This document shows, piece after piece, positions 1 through 13,102 of a stretch of 64,000 nucleotides of DNA (position 1 is the stretch's first letter; every line of letters begins with the position of its first letter). Below the pieces are notes generated by a model. That model searched no databases. It had not been told where the DNA came from and saw nothing but the letters and a program-made list of their open reading frames with translations. The stretch spans positions 4,740,953 to 4,804,952 of the forward strand of contig NC_088324.1 in NCBI RefSeq assembly GCF_910592395.1. The letters are read 5' to 3'. Origin of the DNA: Lineus longissimus. Lineage: Eukaryota > Nemertea > Pilidiophora > Heteronemertea > Lineidae. Position numbers and translations under genes: made by a program.

Positions 1-1387
1 CCAAGCAATGCTTACCAAGCAATACTTACCAAGCAATGCTTACCAAGCAATGCTTACCAAGCAATGCTTACCATGGAATGCTTTCCATGCAATGCTTTCC
101 AAGCAATGCTTACCATGCAATGCTTACCATGCAATGCTTACCAAGCAATGCTTACCAAGCAATGCTTACCATGCAATGCTTACCATGCAATGCTTACCAA
201 GCAATGCTTACCATGCAATGCTTACCATGCAATGCTGACCAAGCAATGCTTACCATGCAATGCTTACCAAGCAATGCTTACCAAGGAATGCTTACCATGC
301 AATGCTTACCAAGCAGTGCTTACCATGGAATGCTCACCATGCAATGCTCACCATGCAATGCTCACTATGCAATGCTTACCATGCAATGCTTACCAAACAA
401 TGCTTACCAAGCAATGCTTACCAAGCAATGCTTACCATGCAATGCTAACCAAGCAATACTTACCAAGCAATGCTTACCATGCAATGCATACCAAGCAATG
501 CTTACCAAGCAATGCTTACCATGCAATGCTTACCATGCAATGCTTACCAAGCAATGCTTACCAAGCAATGCTTACCAAGCAATGTTTCCAAGCAATGCTT
601 ACCATGCAATGCTTACCATGCAATGCTCACCAAGCAATGCTCACCATGCAATGCTCACCATGCAATGCTTACCAAGCAATGCTTACCATGCAATGCTTAC
701 CATGCAATGCTTACCATGCAATGTTTACCAATCAATGCTTACCAAGCAACGCTTACCATGCAATGCTTATCAAGCAATGCTTACCATGCGATGCTTACCA
801 AGCAATGCTTACCAAGCAATGCTTACCAAGCAATGCTTCCCATGCAATGCTTACCAAGCAATGCTTACCATGCAATGCTTACCATGCAATGCTTACTAAG
901 CAATGCTTACCATGCAATGCTTACCATGCAATGCTTACCAAGCAATGCTTACCATGCAATGCTTACCATGCAATGCTTACCAAGCGATGCTTACCAAGCA
1001 ATGCTTACCATGCAATGCTTTCCATGCAATGCTTACCAAGCAATGCTTACCATACAATGATTACCATGCAATGCTTACCAAGCAATGCTTACCATGCAAT
1101 GCTTACCATGCAATGCTTACCAAACAATGCTTACCAAGCAATGCTTACCATGCAATGCTAACCAAGCAATACTTACCATGCAATGCATACCAAGCAATGC
1201 TTACCAAGCAATGCTTACCATGCAATACTCACAAAGCAATGCTTACCAAGCAATGCTTACCATGCAATGCTTACCAAGCAGTGCTTACCAAGCAGTGCTT
1301 GCCATGCAATGCTTACCAAGCAATGCTTACCAAGGAATGCTTACCATTCAATGCTTACCAAGCAATGCTTACCAAGCAATGCTTACC

Positions 1388-1400
1388 AAGCAATGTTACC
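1388..1400 (+). repeat. 13-bp unit, first of a recurrent class
   Basis: AAGCAATGTTACC lacks the C of GCTTACC, so the unit is 13 bp and shifts the phase of everything downstream by one base. The same unit recurs in matching module positions, for example at 4243, 4900 and about 5837, 6032, 15440, 15510, 15592, 22890 and 54830. A related 13-bp form, AAGCAATATTACC, occurs near 18,945, 26,925, 31,170 and 42,580. These are the main exceptions to strict 14-bp periodicity. Confidence 0.85.
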
Positions 1401-1428
1401 AAGCAATGCTTACGATGCAATGCCTACC

Positions 1429-1820
1429 ATGCAATGCTCACCAAGCAATGCTCACCATGCAATGCTCACCATGCAATGCTCACCATGCAATGCTCACCAT
1501 GCAATGCTCACCATGCAATGCTCACCATGCAATGCTCACCATGCAATGCTCACCATGCAATGCTCACCATGCGATGCTCACCATGCGATGCTCACCATGC
1601 AAAGCTCACCATGCGATACTCACCATGCGATGCTCACCAAGCGATGCTAACCATGCAATGCTCACCAAGCGATGCTCACCAAGCGATGCTCACCAAGCGA
1701 TGCTCACCAAGCGATGCTCACCAAGCGATGCTCACCAAGCGATGCTAACCAAGCGATGCTCACCAAGCGATGCTCACCAAGCGATGCTCACCATGCAATG
1801 CTCACCAAGCAATGCTCACC
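1429..1820 (+). repeat. CTCACC variant block with ordered sub-blocks
   Basis: A block of 28 units that almost all end CTCACC instead of CTTACC. The order is stepwise: 1429-1568 mainly ATGCAATGCTCACC, 1569-1638 five ATGCGATG-type units, 1639-1792 eleven units mostly AAGCGATGCTCACC, then one ATGCAATGCTCACC and one AAGCAATGCTCACC unit before the CTTACC background resumes. Neighbouring unit types differ by single substitutions. The GCGATGC units introduce a CpG that the background unit lacks. Confidence 0.9.
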
Positions 1821-4283
1821 AAGCAATGCTTACCATGCAATGCTTACCAAGCAATGCTTACCAAGCAATGCTTACCATGCAATGCTTACCATGCAATGCT
1901 TACCAAGCAATGCTTACCAAGCAATGCTTACCAAGCAATGCTTACCATGCAATGCTTACCAAGCAATGCTTACCATGCAATGCTTACCATGCAATGCTTA
2001 CCAAGCAATGCTTACCATGCAATGCTTACCATGCAATGCTTACCATGCAATGCTTACCAAGCAATGCTTACCATGCAATGCTTACCATGCAATGCTTACC
2101 AAGCGATGCTTACCAAGCAATGCTTACCAAGCAATGCTTACCAAGCAGTGCTTACCAAGCAATGCTTACCATGGAATGATTTCCATGCAATACTTACCAA
2201 GCAATGCTTACCATGCAATGCTTACCAAGCAATGCTTACCAAGCAATGCTTACCAAGCAATGCTTACCAAGCAATGCTTACCAAGCAATACTTACCAAGC
2301 AATGCTTACCAAGCAATGCTTACCAAGCAATGCTTACCATGGAATGCTTTCCATGCAATGCTTACCAAGCAATGCTTACCATGCAATGCTTACCATGCAA
2401 TGCTTACCAAGCAATGCTTACCAAGCAATGCTTACAATGCAATGCTTACCATGCAATGCTTACCAAGCAATGCTTACCATGCAATGCTTACCATGCAATG
2501 CTGACCAAGCAATGCTTACCATGCAATGCTTACCAAGCAATGCTTACCAAGGAATGCTTACCATGCAATGCTTACCAAGCAATGCTTAACAAGCAATGCT
2601 TACCAAGCAATGCTTACCATGCAATGCTTACCAAGCAATGCTTACCAAGCAATGCTTACCAAGCAATGCTTACCAAGCAATGCTTACCAAGCAATGCTTA
2701 CCATGCAATGCTTACCAAGCAATGCTTACCAAGCAATGCTTACCATGCAATGCTTACCAAGCAATGCTTACCAAGCAATGCTTACCAAGCAATGCTTACC
2801 AAGCAATGCTTACCAAGCAATGCTTACCATGCAATGCTTATCATGCAATGCATACCAAGCAATGCTTTCTAAGCAATGCTTGCCATGCAATGCTTACCAA
2901 GCAATGCTTACCAAGCAAAGCTTACCATGCAATGCTTACCAAGCAATGCTTACCAAGCAATGCTTACCATGCAATGCTTACCAAGCAATGCTTACCATGC
3001 AATGCTTACCATGCAATGCTTACCAAGCGATGCTTACCAAGCAATGCTTACCAAGCAATGCTTACCATGCAATGCTTTCCATGCAATGCTTACCAAGCAA
3101 TGCTTACCATGCAATGCTTACCATGCAATGCTTACCAAGCAATGCTTAACATGCAATGCTTACCATGCAATGCTTACCAAGCAATGCTTACCATGCAATG
3201 CTTACCAAGCAATGCTTACCAAGCAATGCTTACCAAGCAATGCTTACCAAGCAATGCTTACCAAGCAATGCTTACCAAGCAATGCTTACCATGGAATGAT
3301 TTCCATGCAATACTTACCAAGCAATGCTTACCATGCAATGCTTACCAAGCAATGCTTACCAAGCAATGCTTACCAAGCAATGCTTACCAAGCAATGCTTA
3401 CCAAGCAATGCTTACCATGCAATGCTTACCATGCAATGCTTACCAAACAATGCTTACCAAGCAATGCTTACCATGCAATGCTAACCAAGCAATACTTACC
3501 ATGCAATGCATACCAAGCAATGCTTACCAAGCAATGCTTACCATGCAATGCTTACCATGCAATGCTTACCAAGCAATGCTTACCATGCAATGCTTACCAT
3601 GCAATGCTGACCAAGCAATGCTTACCATGCAATGCTTACCAAGCAATGCTTACCAAGGAATGCTTACCATGCAATGCTTACCAAGCAATGCTTAACAAGC
3701 AATGCTTACCATGCGATGCTTACCAAGCAATGCTTACCAAGCAATGCTTACCAAGCAATGCTTACCATGCAATGCTTACCAAGCAATGCTTACCATGCAA
3801 TGCTTACCATGCAATGCTTACTAAGCAATGCTTACCATGCAATGCTTACCATGCAATGCTTACCAAGCAATGCTTACCATGCAATGCTTACCATGCAATG
3901 CTTACCAAGCGATGCTTACCAAGCAATGCTTACCATGCAATGCTTTCCATGCAATGCTTACCAAGCAATGCTTACCATGCAATGATTACCATGCAATGCT
4001 TACCAAGCAATGCTTACCATGCAATGCTTACCATGCAATGCTTACCAAACAATGCTTACCAAGCAATGCTTACCATGCAATGCTAACCAAGCAATACTTA
4101 CCATGCAATGCATACCAAGCAATGCTTACCAAGCAATGCTTACCATGCAATACTCACAAAGCAATGCTTACCAAGCAATGCTTACCATGCAATGCTTACC
4201 AAGCAGTGCTTACCAAGCAATGCTTACCAAGCAATGCTTACCAAGCAATGTTACCAAGCAATGCTTACCATGCAATGCCTACC

Positions 4284-4689
4284 ATGCAATGCTCACCAAG
4301 CAATGCTCACCATGCAATGCTCACCATGCAATGCTCACCATGCAATGCTCACCATGCAATGCTCACCATGCAATGCTCACCATGCAATGCTCACCATGCA
4401 ATGCTCACCATGCAATGCTCACCATGCGATGCTCACCATGCAATGCTCACCATGCGATACTCACCATGCGATGCTCACCAAGCGATGCTAACCATGCAAT
4501 GCTCACCAAGTGATGCTCACCAAGCGATGCTCACCAAGCGATGCTCACCAAGCGATGCTCACCAAGCGATGCTCACCAAGCGATGCTAACCAAGCGATGC
4601 TCACCAAGCGATGCTCACCAAGCGATGCTCACCATGCAATGCTCACCAAGCAATGCTTACCAAGCAATGCTCACCATGCAATGCTCACC
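4284..4689 (+). repeat. CTCACC variant block
   Basis: Same order of variants as 1429-1820: ATGCAATGCTCACC, then ATGCGATG forms, then AAGCGATGCTCACC, then a mixed return to CTTACC units. It contains an AAGTGATGCTCACC unit near 4508 that also marks the blocks near 5268, 15867, 20810, 33142, 45671, 48258 and 58905. The flank at 3.75-4.25 kb corresponds to 0.82-1.33 kb at an offset of 2,925. Confidence 0.88.
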
Positions 4690-4940
4690 AAGCAATGCTT
4701 ACCAAGCAATGCTTACCATGCAATGCTTACCATGCAATGCTTACTAAGCAATGCTTACCAAGCAATGCTTACCAAGCAATGCTTACCATGCAATGCTTAC
4801 CAAGCAATGCTTACCATGCAATGCTTACCATGCAATGCTTACCAAGCAATGCTTACCAAGCAATGCTTGCCAAGCAATGCTTACCAAGCAATGCTTACCA
4901 AGCAATGTTACCAAGCAATGCTTACCATGCAATGCTTACC

Positions 4941-5416
4941 ATGCAATGCTCACCAAGCAATGCTCACCATGCAATGCTCACCATGCAATGCTCACCATGC
5001 AATGCTCACCAAGCAATGCTCACCATGCAATGCTCACCATGCAATGCTCACCATGCAATGCTCACCATGCAATGCTCACCATGCAATGCTCACCATGCAA
5101 TGCTTACCATGCAATGCTCACCATGCAATGCTCACCATGCAATGCTCACCATGCAATGCTCACCTTGCGATGCTCACCATGCGATGCTCACCATGCAATG
5201 CTCACCATGCGATACTCACCATGCGATGCTCACCAAGCGATGCTAACCATGCAATGCTCACCAAGTGATGCTCACCAAGCGAAGCTAACCATGCAATGCT
5301 CACCAAGTGATGCTCACCAAGCGATGCTCATCAAGCGATGCTCACTAAGCGATGCTCACCAAGCGATGCTCACCAAGCGATGCTAACCAAGCGATGCTCA
5401 CCAAGCGATGCTCACC
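4941..5416 (+). repeat. CTCACC variant block, long form
   Basis: 34 units. It repeats the order of the block at 4284, with a longer run of ATGCAATGCTCACC units and two AAGTGATG units (near 5262 and 5305). The unit at about 5276 contains GCGAAGC, a heptamer known to form an unusually stable mini-hairpin as single-stranded DNA; here it is a single-unit variant and probably incidental. Confidence 0.87.
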
Positions 5417-7547
5417 AAGCGATGCTTACCATGCAATGCTTACCAAGCAATGTTTACCAAGCAATGCTTACCATGCAATGCTTACCATGCAATGCTTACC
5501 AAGCAATGCTTACCAAGCAATGCTTACCAAGCAATGCTTACCATGCAATGCTTACCAAGCAATGCTTACCATGCAATGCTTACCATGCAATGCTTACCAA
5601 GCAATGCTTACCAAGCAATGCTTACCATGCAATGCATACCAAGCAATGCTTACCAAGCAATGGTTACCATGCAATGCACACAAAGCAATGCTTACCAAGC
5701 AATGCTTACCATGCAATGCTTACCAAGCAATGCTTACCAAGCAGTGCTTACCATGCAATGCTTACCAAGCAATACTTACCAAAGAATGCTTACCATTCAA
5801 TGCTTACCAAGCAATGCTTACCAAGCAATGCTTACCAAGCAATGTTACCAAGCAATGCTTACCAAGCAATGCTTACCATGCAATGCTTACCAAGCAATGC
5901 TTACCAAGCAATGCTTACCATGCAATGCTTACCAAGCAATGCTTACCAAGCAATGCTTACCAAGCAATGCTTACCAAGCAATGCTTACCAAGCAATGCTT
6001 ACCATGCAATGCTTACCAAGCAATGCTTACCAAGCAATGTTACCAAGCAATGCTTACCATGCAATGCTCACAATGCGATGCTTACCATGCAATGCTTACC
6101 AAGCAATGCCTTCCAAGCAATGCTTACCTAGCAATACTTACCATGCAACGCTTACCATGCAATGCTCACCAAGCAATGCTCACCATGCAATGCTCACCAT
6201 GCGATGCTCACCATGCGATGCTCACCATGCAATGCTCACCATGCGATACTCACCATGCGATGCTTACCAAGCAATGCTTACCATGCAATGCTTACCATGC
6301 AATGCTTACCATGCAATGCTTACCAAGCAATGCTTACCATGCAATGCTTACCATGCAATGCTTACCAAGCAATGCTTACCAAGCAATGCTTACCATGCAA
6401 TGCTTACCAAGCAATGCTTAACAAGCAATGCTTACCAAGCAATGCTTACCATGCAATGCTTACCAAGCAATGCTTACCAAGCAATGCTTACCAAGCAATG
6501 CTTACCATGCAATGCTTACCAAGCAATGCTTACCAAGCAATGCTTACCATGCAATGCTTACCAAGCAATGCTTACCAAGCAATGCTTACCAAGCAATGCT
6601 TACCAAGCAATGCTTACCAAGCAATGCTTACCATGCAATGCTTATCATGCAATGCATACCAAGCAATGCTTTCTAAGCAATGCTTGCCATGCAATGCTTA
6701 CCAAGCAATGCTTACCAAGCAAAGCTTACCATGCAATGCTTACCAAGCAATGCTTACCAAGCAATGCTTACCATGCAATGCTTACCAAGCAATGCTTACC
6801 ATGCAATGCTTACCATGCAATGCTTACCAAGCAATGCTTACCATGCAATGCTTACCATGCAATGCTTACCAAGCAATGCTTACCATGCAATGCTTACCAT
6901 GCAATGCTTACCAAGCGATGCTTACCAAGCAATGCTTACCAAGCAATGCTTACCATGCAATGCTTTCCATGCAATGCTTACCAAGCAATGCTTACCATGC
7001 AATGCTTACCATGCAATGCTTACCAAGCAATGCTTAACATGCAATGCTTACCATGCAATGCTTACCAAGCAATGCTTACCATGCAATGCTTACCAAGCAA
7101 TGCTTACCAAGCAATGCTTACCAAGCAATGATTACCAAGCAATGCTTACCAAGCAATGCTTACCAAGCAATGCTTACCATGGAATGATTTCCATGCAATA
7201 CTTACCAAGCAATGCTTACCATGCAATGCTTACCAAGCAATGCTTACCAAGCAATGCTTACCAAGCAATGCTTACCAAGCAATGCTTACCAAGCAATGCT
7301 TACCAAGCAATACTTACCAAGCAATGCTTACCAAGCAATGCTTACCAAGCAATGCTTACCATGGAATGCTTTCCATGCAATGCTTACCAAGCAATGCTTA
7401 CCATGCAATGCTTACCATGCAATGCTTACCAAGCAATGCTTACCAAGCAATGCTTACCATGCAATGCTTACCATGCAATGCTTACCAAGCAATGCTTACC
7501 ATGCAATGCTTACCATGCAATGCTGACCAAGCAATGCTTACCATGCA

Positions 7548-10082
7548 ATGCTTACCAAGCAATGCTTACCAAGGAATGCTTACCATGCAATGCTTACCAA
7601 GCAATGCTTAACAAGCAATGCTTACCAAGCAATGCTTACCATGCAATGCTTACCAAGCAATGCTTACCAAGCAATGCTTACCAAGCAATGCTTACCAAGC
7701 AATGCTTACCAAGCAATGCTTACCATGCAATGCTTACCAAGCAATGCTTACCAAGCAATGCTTACCATGCAATGCTTACCAAGCAATGCTTACCAAGCAA
7801 TGCTTACCAAGCAATGCTTACCAAGCAATGCTTACCAAGCAATGCTTACCATGCAATGCTTATCATGCAATGCATACCAAGCAATGCTTTCTAAGCAATG
7901 CTTGCCATGCAATGCTTACCAAGCAATGCTTACCAAGCAAAGCTTACCATGCAATGCTTACCAAGCAATGCTTACCATGCAATGCTTACAAAGCAATGCT
8001 TACCATGCAATGCTTACCAAGCAATGCTTACCAAGCAATGCTTACCAAGCAATGCTTACCATGCAATGCTTATCATGCAATGCATACCAAGCAATGCTTT
8101 CTAAGCAATGCTTGCCATGCAATGCTTACCAAGCAATGCTTACCAAGCAATGCTTACCATGCAATGCTTACCAAGCAATGCTTACCATGCAATGCTTACC
8201 ATGCAATGCTTACCAAGCAATGCTTACCATGCAATGCTTACCATGCAATGCTTACCAAGCAATGCTTACCATGCAATGCTTACCATGCAATGCTTACCAA
8301 GCGATGCTTACCAAGCAATGCTTACCAAGCAATGCTTACCATGCAATGCTTTCCATGCAATGCTTACCAAGCAATGCTTACCATGCAATGCTTACCATGC
8401 AATGCTTACCAAGCAATGCTTAACATGCAATGCTTACCATGCAATGCTTACCAAGCAATGCTTACCATGCAATGCTTACCAAGCAATGCTTACCAAGCAA
8501 TGCTTACCAAGCAATGCTTACCAAGCAATGCTTACCAAGCAATGCTTACCAAGCAATGCTTACCATGGAATGATTTCCATGCAATACTTACCAAGCAATG
8601 CTTACTATGCAATGCTTACCAAGCAATGCTTACCAAGCAATGCTTACCAAGCAATGCTTACCAAGCAATGCTTACCAAGCAATACTTACCAAGCAATGCT
8701 TACCAAGCAATGCTTACCAAGCAATGCTTACCATGGAATGCTTTCCATGCAATGCTTACCAAGCAATGCTTACCATGCAATGCTTACCATGCAATGCTTA
8801 CCAAGCAATGCTTACCAAGCAATGCTTACCATGCAATGCTTACCATGCAATGCTTACCAAGCAATGCTTACCAAGCAATGCTTACCAAGCAATGCTTACC
8901 ATGCAATGCTTACCAAGCAATGCTTACCATGCAATGCTTACCATGCAATGCTTACCAAGCAATGCTTACCATGCAATGCTTACCAAGCAGTGCTTACCAT
9001 GGAATGCTCACCATGCAATGCTCACCATGCAATGCTCACTATGCAATGCTTACCATGCAATGCTTACCAAACAATGCTTACCAAGCAATGCTTACCAAGC
9101 AATGCTTACCATGCAATGCTAACCAAGCAATACTTACCAAGCAATGCTTACCATGCAATGCATACCAAGCAATGCTTACCAAGCAATGCTTACCATGCAA
9201 TGCTTACCATGCAATGCTTACCAAGCAATGCTTACCAAGCAATGCTTACCAAGCAATGTTTCCAAGCAATGCTTACCATGCAATGCTTACCATGCAATGC
9301 TCACCAAGCAATGCTCACCATGCAATGCTCACCATGCAATGCTTACCAAGCAATGCTTACCATGCAATGCTTACCATGCAATGCTTACCATGCAATGTTT
9401 ACCAATCAATGCTTACCAAGCAACGCTTACCATGCAATGCTTATCAAGCAATGCTTACCATGCGATGCTTACCAAGCAATGCTTACCAAGCAATGCTTAC
9501 CAAGCAATGCTTCCCATGCAATGCTTACCAAGCAATGCTTACCATGCAATGCTTACCATGCAATGCTTACTAAGCAATGCTTACCATGCAATGCTTACCA
9601 TGCAATGCTTACCAAGCAATGCTTACCATGCAATGCTTACCATGCAATGCTTACCAAGCGATGCTTACCAAGCAATGCTTACCATGCAATGCTTTCCATG
9701 CAATGCTTACCAAGCAATGCTTACCATGCAATGATTACCATGCAATGCTTACCAAGCAATGCTTACCATGCAATGCTTACCATGCAATGCTTACCAAACA
9801 ATGCTTACCAAGCAATGCTTACCATGCAATGCTAACCAAGCAATACTTACCATGCAATGCATACCAAGCAATGCTTACCAAGCAATGCTTACCATGCAAT
9901 ACTCACAAAGCAATGCTTACCAAGCAATGCTTACCATGCAATGCTTACCAAGCAGTGCTTACCAAGCAGTGCTTGCCATGCAATGCTTACCAAGCAATGC
10001 TGACCAAGGAATGCTTACCATTCAATGCTTACCAAGCAATGCTTACCAAGCAATGCTTACCAAGCAATGTTACCAAGCAATG
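7548..10082 (+). repeat. Module repeated at 13.1-15.5 kb, left copy
   Basis: Matches 13,103-15,455 at offsets of 5,555, then 5,387, then 5,373. Shared landmarks are the AAGGAATGCTTACC unit, the CTTTCT marker, the ATGGAATGATTTCC unit, the ATGGAATGCTCACC unit, the AATCAATG unit at 9404 and the 13-bp unit near 10,060. The falling offset marks deletions of whole units in the right copy relative to this one. Confidence 0.78.
7809..8200 (+). repeat. Local tandem duplication with 210-bp period
   Basis: The segment 7809-7990 recurs at 8019-8200, exactly 210 bp (15 units) downstream. Both copies carry, in order, a CTTATC unit, a GCATACC unit, the CTTTCT marker (7879 and 8089) and a CTTGCC unit. Two substitutions separate them: a GCAAAGC unit at 7935 is GCAATGC at 8145, and a CTTACA unit at 7977 is CTTACC at 8187. 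The other occurrences of this marker string in the window are single, so the duplication looks recent and local. Confidence 0.87.
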
Positions 10083-12110
10083 CTTACCATGCAATGCCTA
10101 CCATGCAATGCTCACCAAGCAATGCTCACCATGCAATGCTCACCATGCAATGCTCACCATGCAATGCTCACCATGCAATGCTCACCATGCAATGCTCACC
10201 ATGCAATGCTCACCATGCAATGCTCACCATGCAATGCTCACCATGCAATGCTCACCATGCGATGCTCACCATGCAAAGCTCACCATGCGATACTCACCAT
10301 GCGATGCTCACCAAGCGATGCTAACCATGCAATGCTCACCAAGCGATGCTCACCAAGCGATGCTCACCAAGCGATGCTCACCAAGCGATGCTCACCAAGC
10401 GATGCTCACCAAGCGATGTTAACCAAGCGATGCTCACCAAGCGATGCTCACCAAGCGATGCTCACCATGCAATGCTCACCAAGCAATGCTCACCAAGCAA
10501 TGCTTACCATGCAATGCTTACCAAGCAATGCTTACCAAGCAATGCTTACCATGCAATGCTTACCATGCAATGCTTACCAAGCAATGCTTACCAAGCAATG
10601 CTTACCAAGCAATGCTTACCATGCAATGCTTACCAAGCAATGCTTACCATGCAATGCTTACCATGCAATGCTTACCAAGCAATGCTTACCATGCAATGCT
10701 TACCATGCAATGCTTACCATGCAATGCTTACCAAGCAATGCTTACCATGCAATGCTTACCATGCAATGCTTACCAAGCGATGCTTACCAAGCAATGCTTA
10801 CCAAGCAATGCTTACCAAGCAGTGCTTACCAAGCAATGCTTACCATGGAATGATTTCCATGCAATACTTACCAAGCAATGCTTACCATGCAATGCTTACC
10901 AAGCAATGCTTACCAAGCAATGCTTACCAAGCAATGCTTACCAAGCAATGCTTACCAAGCAATACTTACCAAGCAATGCTTACCAAGCAATGCTTACCAA
11001 GCAATGCTTACCATGGAATGCTTTCCATGCAATGCTTACCAAGCAATGCTTACCATGCAATGCTTACCATGCAATGCTTACCAAGCAATGCTTACCAAGC
11101 AATGCTTACAATGCAATGCTTACCATGCAATGCTTACCAAGCAATGCTTACCATGCAATGCTTACCATGCAATGCTGACCAAGCAATGCTTACCATGCAA
11201 TGCTTACCAAGCAATGCTTACCAAGGAATGCTTACCATGCAATGCTTACCAAGCAATGCTTAACAAGCAATGCTTACCAAGCAATGCTTACCATGCAATG
11301 CTTACCAAGCAATGCTTACCAAGCAATGCTTACCAAGCAATGCTTACCAAGCAATGCTTACCAAGCAATGCTTACCATGCAATGCTTACCAAGCAATGCT
11401 TACCAAGCAATGCTTACCATGCAATGCTTACCAAGCAATGCTTACCAAGCAATGCTTACCAAGCAATGCTTACCAAGCAATGCTTACCAAGCAATGCTTA
11501 CCAAGCAATGCTTACCATGCAATGCTTATCATGCAATGCATACCAAGCAATGCTTTCTAAGCAATGCTTGCCATGCAATGCTTACCAAGCAATGCTTACC
11601 AAGCAAAGCTTACCATGCAATGCTTACCAAGCAATGCTTACCAAGCAATGCTTACCATGCAATGCTTACCAAGCAATGCTTACCATGCAATGCTTACCAT
11701 GCAATGCTTACCAAGCAATGCTTACCATGCAATGCTTACCATGCAATGCTTACCAAGCAATGCTTACCATGCAATGCTTACCATGCAATGCTTATCAAGC
11801 GATGCTTACCAAGCAATGCTTACCAAGCAATGCTTACCATGCAATGCTTTCCATGCAATGCTTACCAAGCAATGCTTACCATGCAATGCTTACCATGCAA
11901 TGCTTACCAAGCAATGCTTAACATGCAATGCTTACCATGCAATGCTTACCAAGCAATGCTTACCATGCAATGCTTACCAAGCAATGCTTACCAAGCAATG
12001 CTTACCAAGCAATGCTTACCAAGCAATGCTTACCAAGCAATGCTTACCAAGCAATGCTTACCAAGCAATGCTTACCATGGAATGATTTCCATGCAATACT
12101 TACCAAGCAA
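8661..12110 (+). repeat. Higher-order module, second copy
   Basis: Colinear with 1-3,330. Near 11.7 kb it carries six extra units (84 bp) compared with the region near 3.0 kb. Single-base differences are scattered; for example a GCTGACC unit near 10,000 is GCTTACC in the first copy. Part of it (8.6-10.08 kb) is repeated again at 14.0-15.45 kb. Confidence 0.83.
10103..10494 (+). repeat. CTCACC variant block, copy of 1429-1820
   Basis: Lies exactly 8,674 bp downstream of the block at 1429-1820 and has the same length. Single-base differences include an AAGCGATGTTAACC unit near 10,410, where the first copy has GATGCTAACC. It shows that the variant order within a block is inherited when modules duplicate. 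Confidence 0.9.
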
Positions 12111-13102
12111 TGCTTACCATGCAATGCTTACCAAGCAATGCTTACCAAGCAATGCTTACCAAGCAATGCTTACCAAGCAATGCTTACCAAGCAATACTTA
12201 CCAAGCAATGCTTACCAAGCAATGCTTACCAAGCAATGCTTACCATGGAATGCTTTCCATGCAATGCTTACCAAGCAATGCTTACCATGCAATGCTTACC
12301 ATGCAATGCTTACCAAGCAATGCTTACCAAGCAATGCTTACCATGCAATGCTTACCATGCAATGCTTACCAAGCAATGCTTACCATGCAATGCTTACCAT
12401 GCAATGCTTACCAAGCAATGCTTACCATGCAATGCTTACCAAGCAATGCTTACCAAGGAATGCTTACCATGCAATGCTTACCAAGCAGTGCTTACCATGG
12501 AATGCTCACCATGCAATGCTCACCATGCAATGCTCACTATGCAATGCTTACCATGCAATGCTTACCAAACAATGCTTACCAAGCAATGCTTACCAAGCAA
12601 TGCTTACCATGCAATGCTAACCAAGCAATACTTACCAAGCAATGCTTACCATGCAATGCATACCAAGCAATGCTTACCAAGCAATGCTTACCATGCAATG
12701 CTTACCATGCAATGCTTACCAAGCAATGCTTACCAAGCAATGCTTACCAAGCAATGTTTCCAAGCAATGCTTACCATGCAATGCTTACCATGCAATGCTT
12801 ACCAAGCAATGCTTACCAAGCAATGCTTACCAAGCAATGCTTACCAAGCAATGCTTACCAAGCAATACTTACCAAGCAATGCTTACCAAGCAATGCTTAC
12901 CAAGCAATGCTTACCATGGAATGCTTTCCATGCAATGCTTACCAAGCAATGCTTACCATGCAATGCTTACCATGCAATGCTTACCAAGCAATGCTTACCA
13001 AGCAATGCTTACAATGCAATGCTTACCATGCAATGCTTACCAAGCAATGCTTACCATGCAATGCTTACCATGCAATGCTGACCAAGCAATGCTTACCATG
13101 CA

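Larger units (their letters stand above)
1..3330 (+). repeat. Higher-order module, copy at left edge
   Basis: Unit order and private variants match 8,661-12,110. The offset is 8,660 at the left edge, 8,674 from about position 314, 8,688 near 2,857 and 8,786 near 3,291, so the copies differ mainly by gain or loss of whole units. Shared landmarks are the ATGGAATGCTCACC unit, the AATCAATG unit at 730, the CTCACC block 1429-1820 and the ATGGAATGATTTCC units. The stretch at about 220-310 differs: this copy has a CTGACC unit that is missing in the other. The module is cut by the window start. Confidence 0.85.

Noticed and set aside
5276-5290. GCGAAGC mini-hairpin heptamer
   Set aside because: Occurs as an isolated single-base variant (also near 61,508) with no conservation across modules beyond copying; likely incidental.
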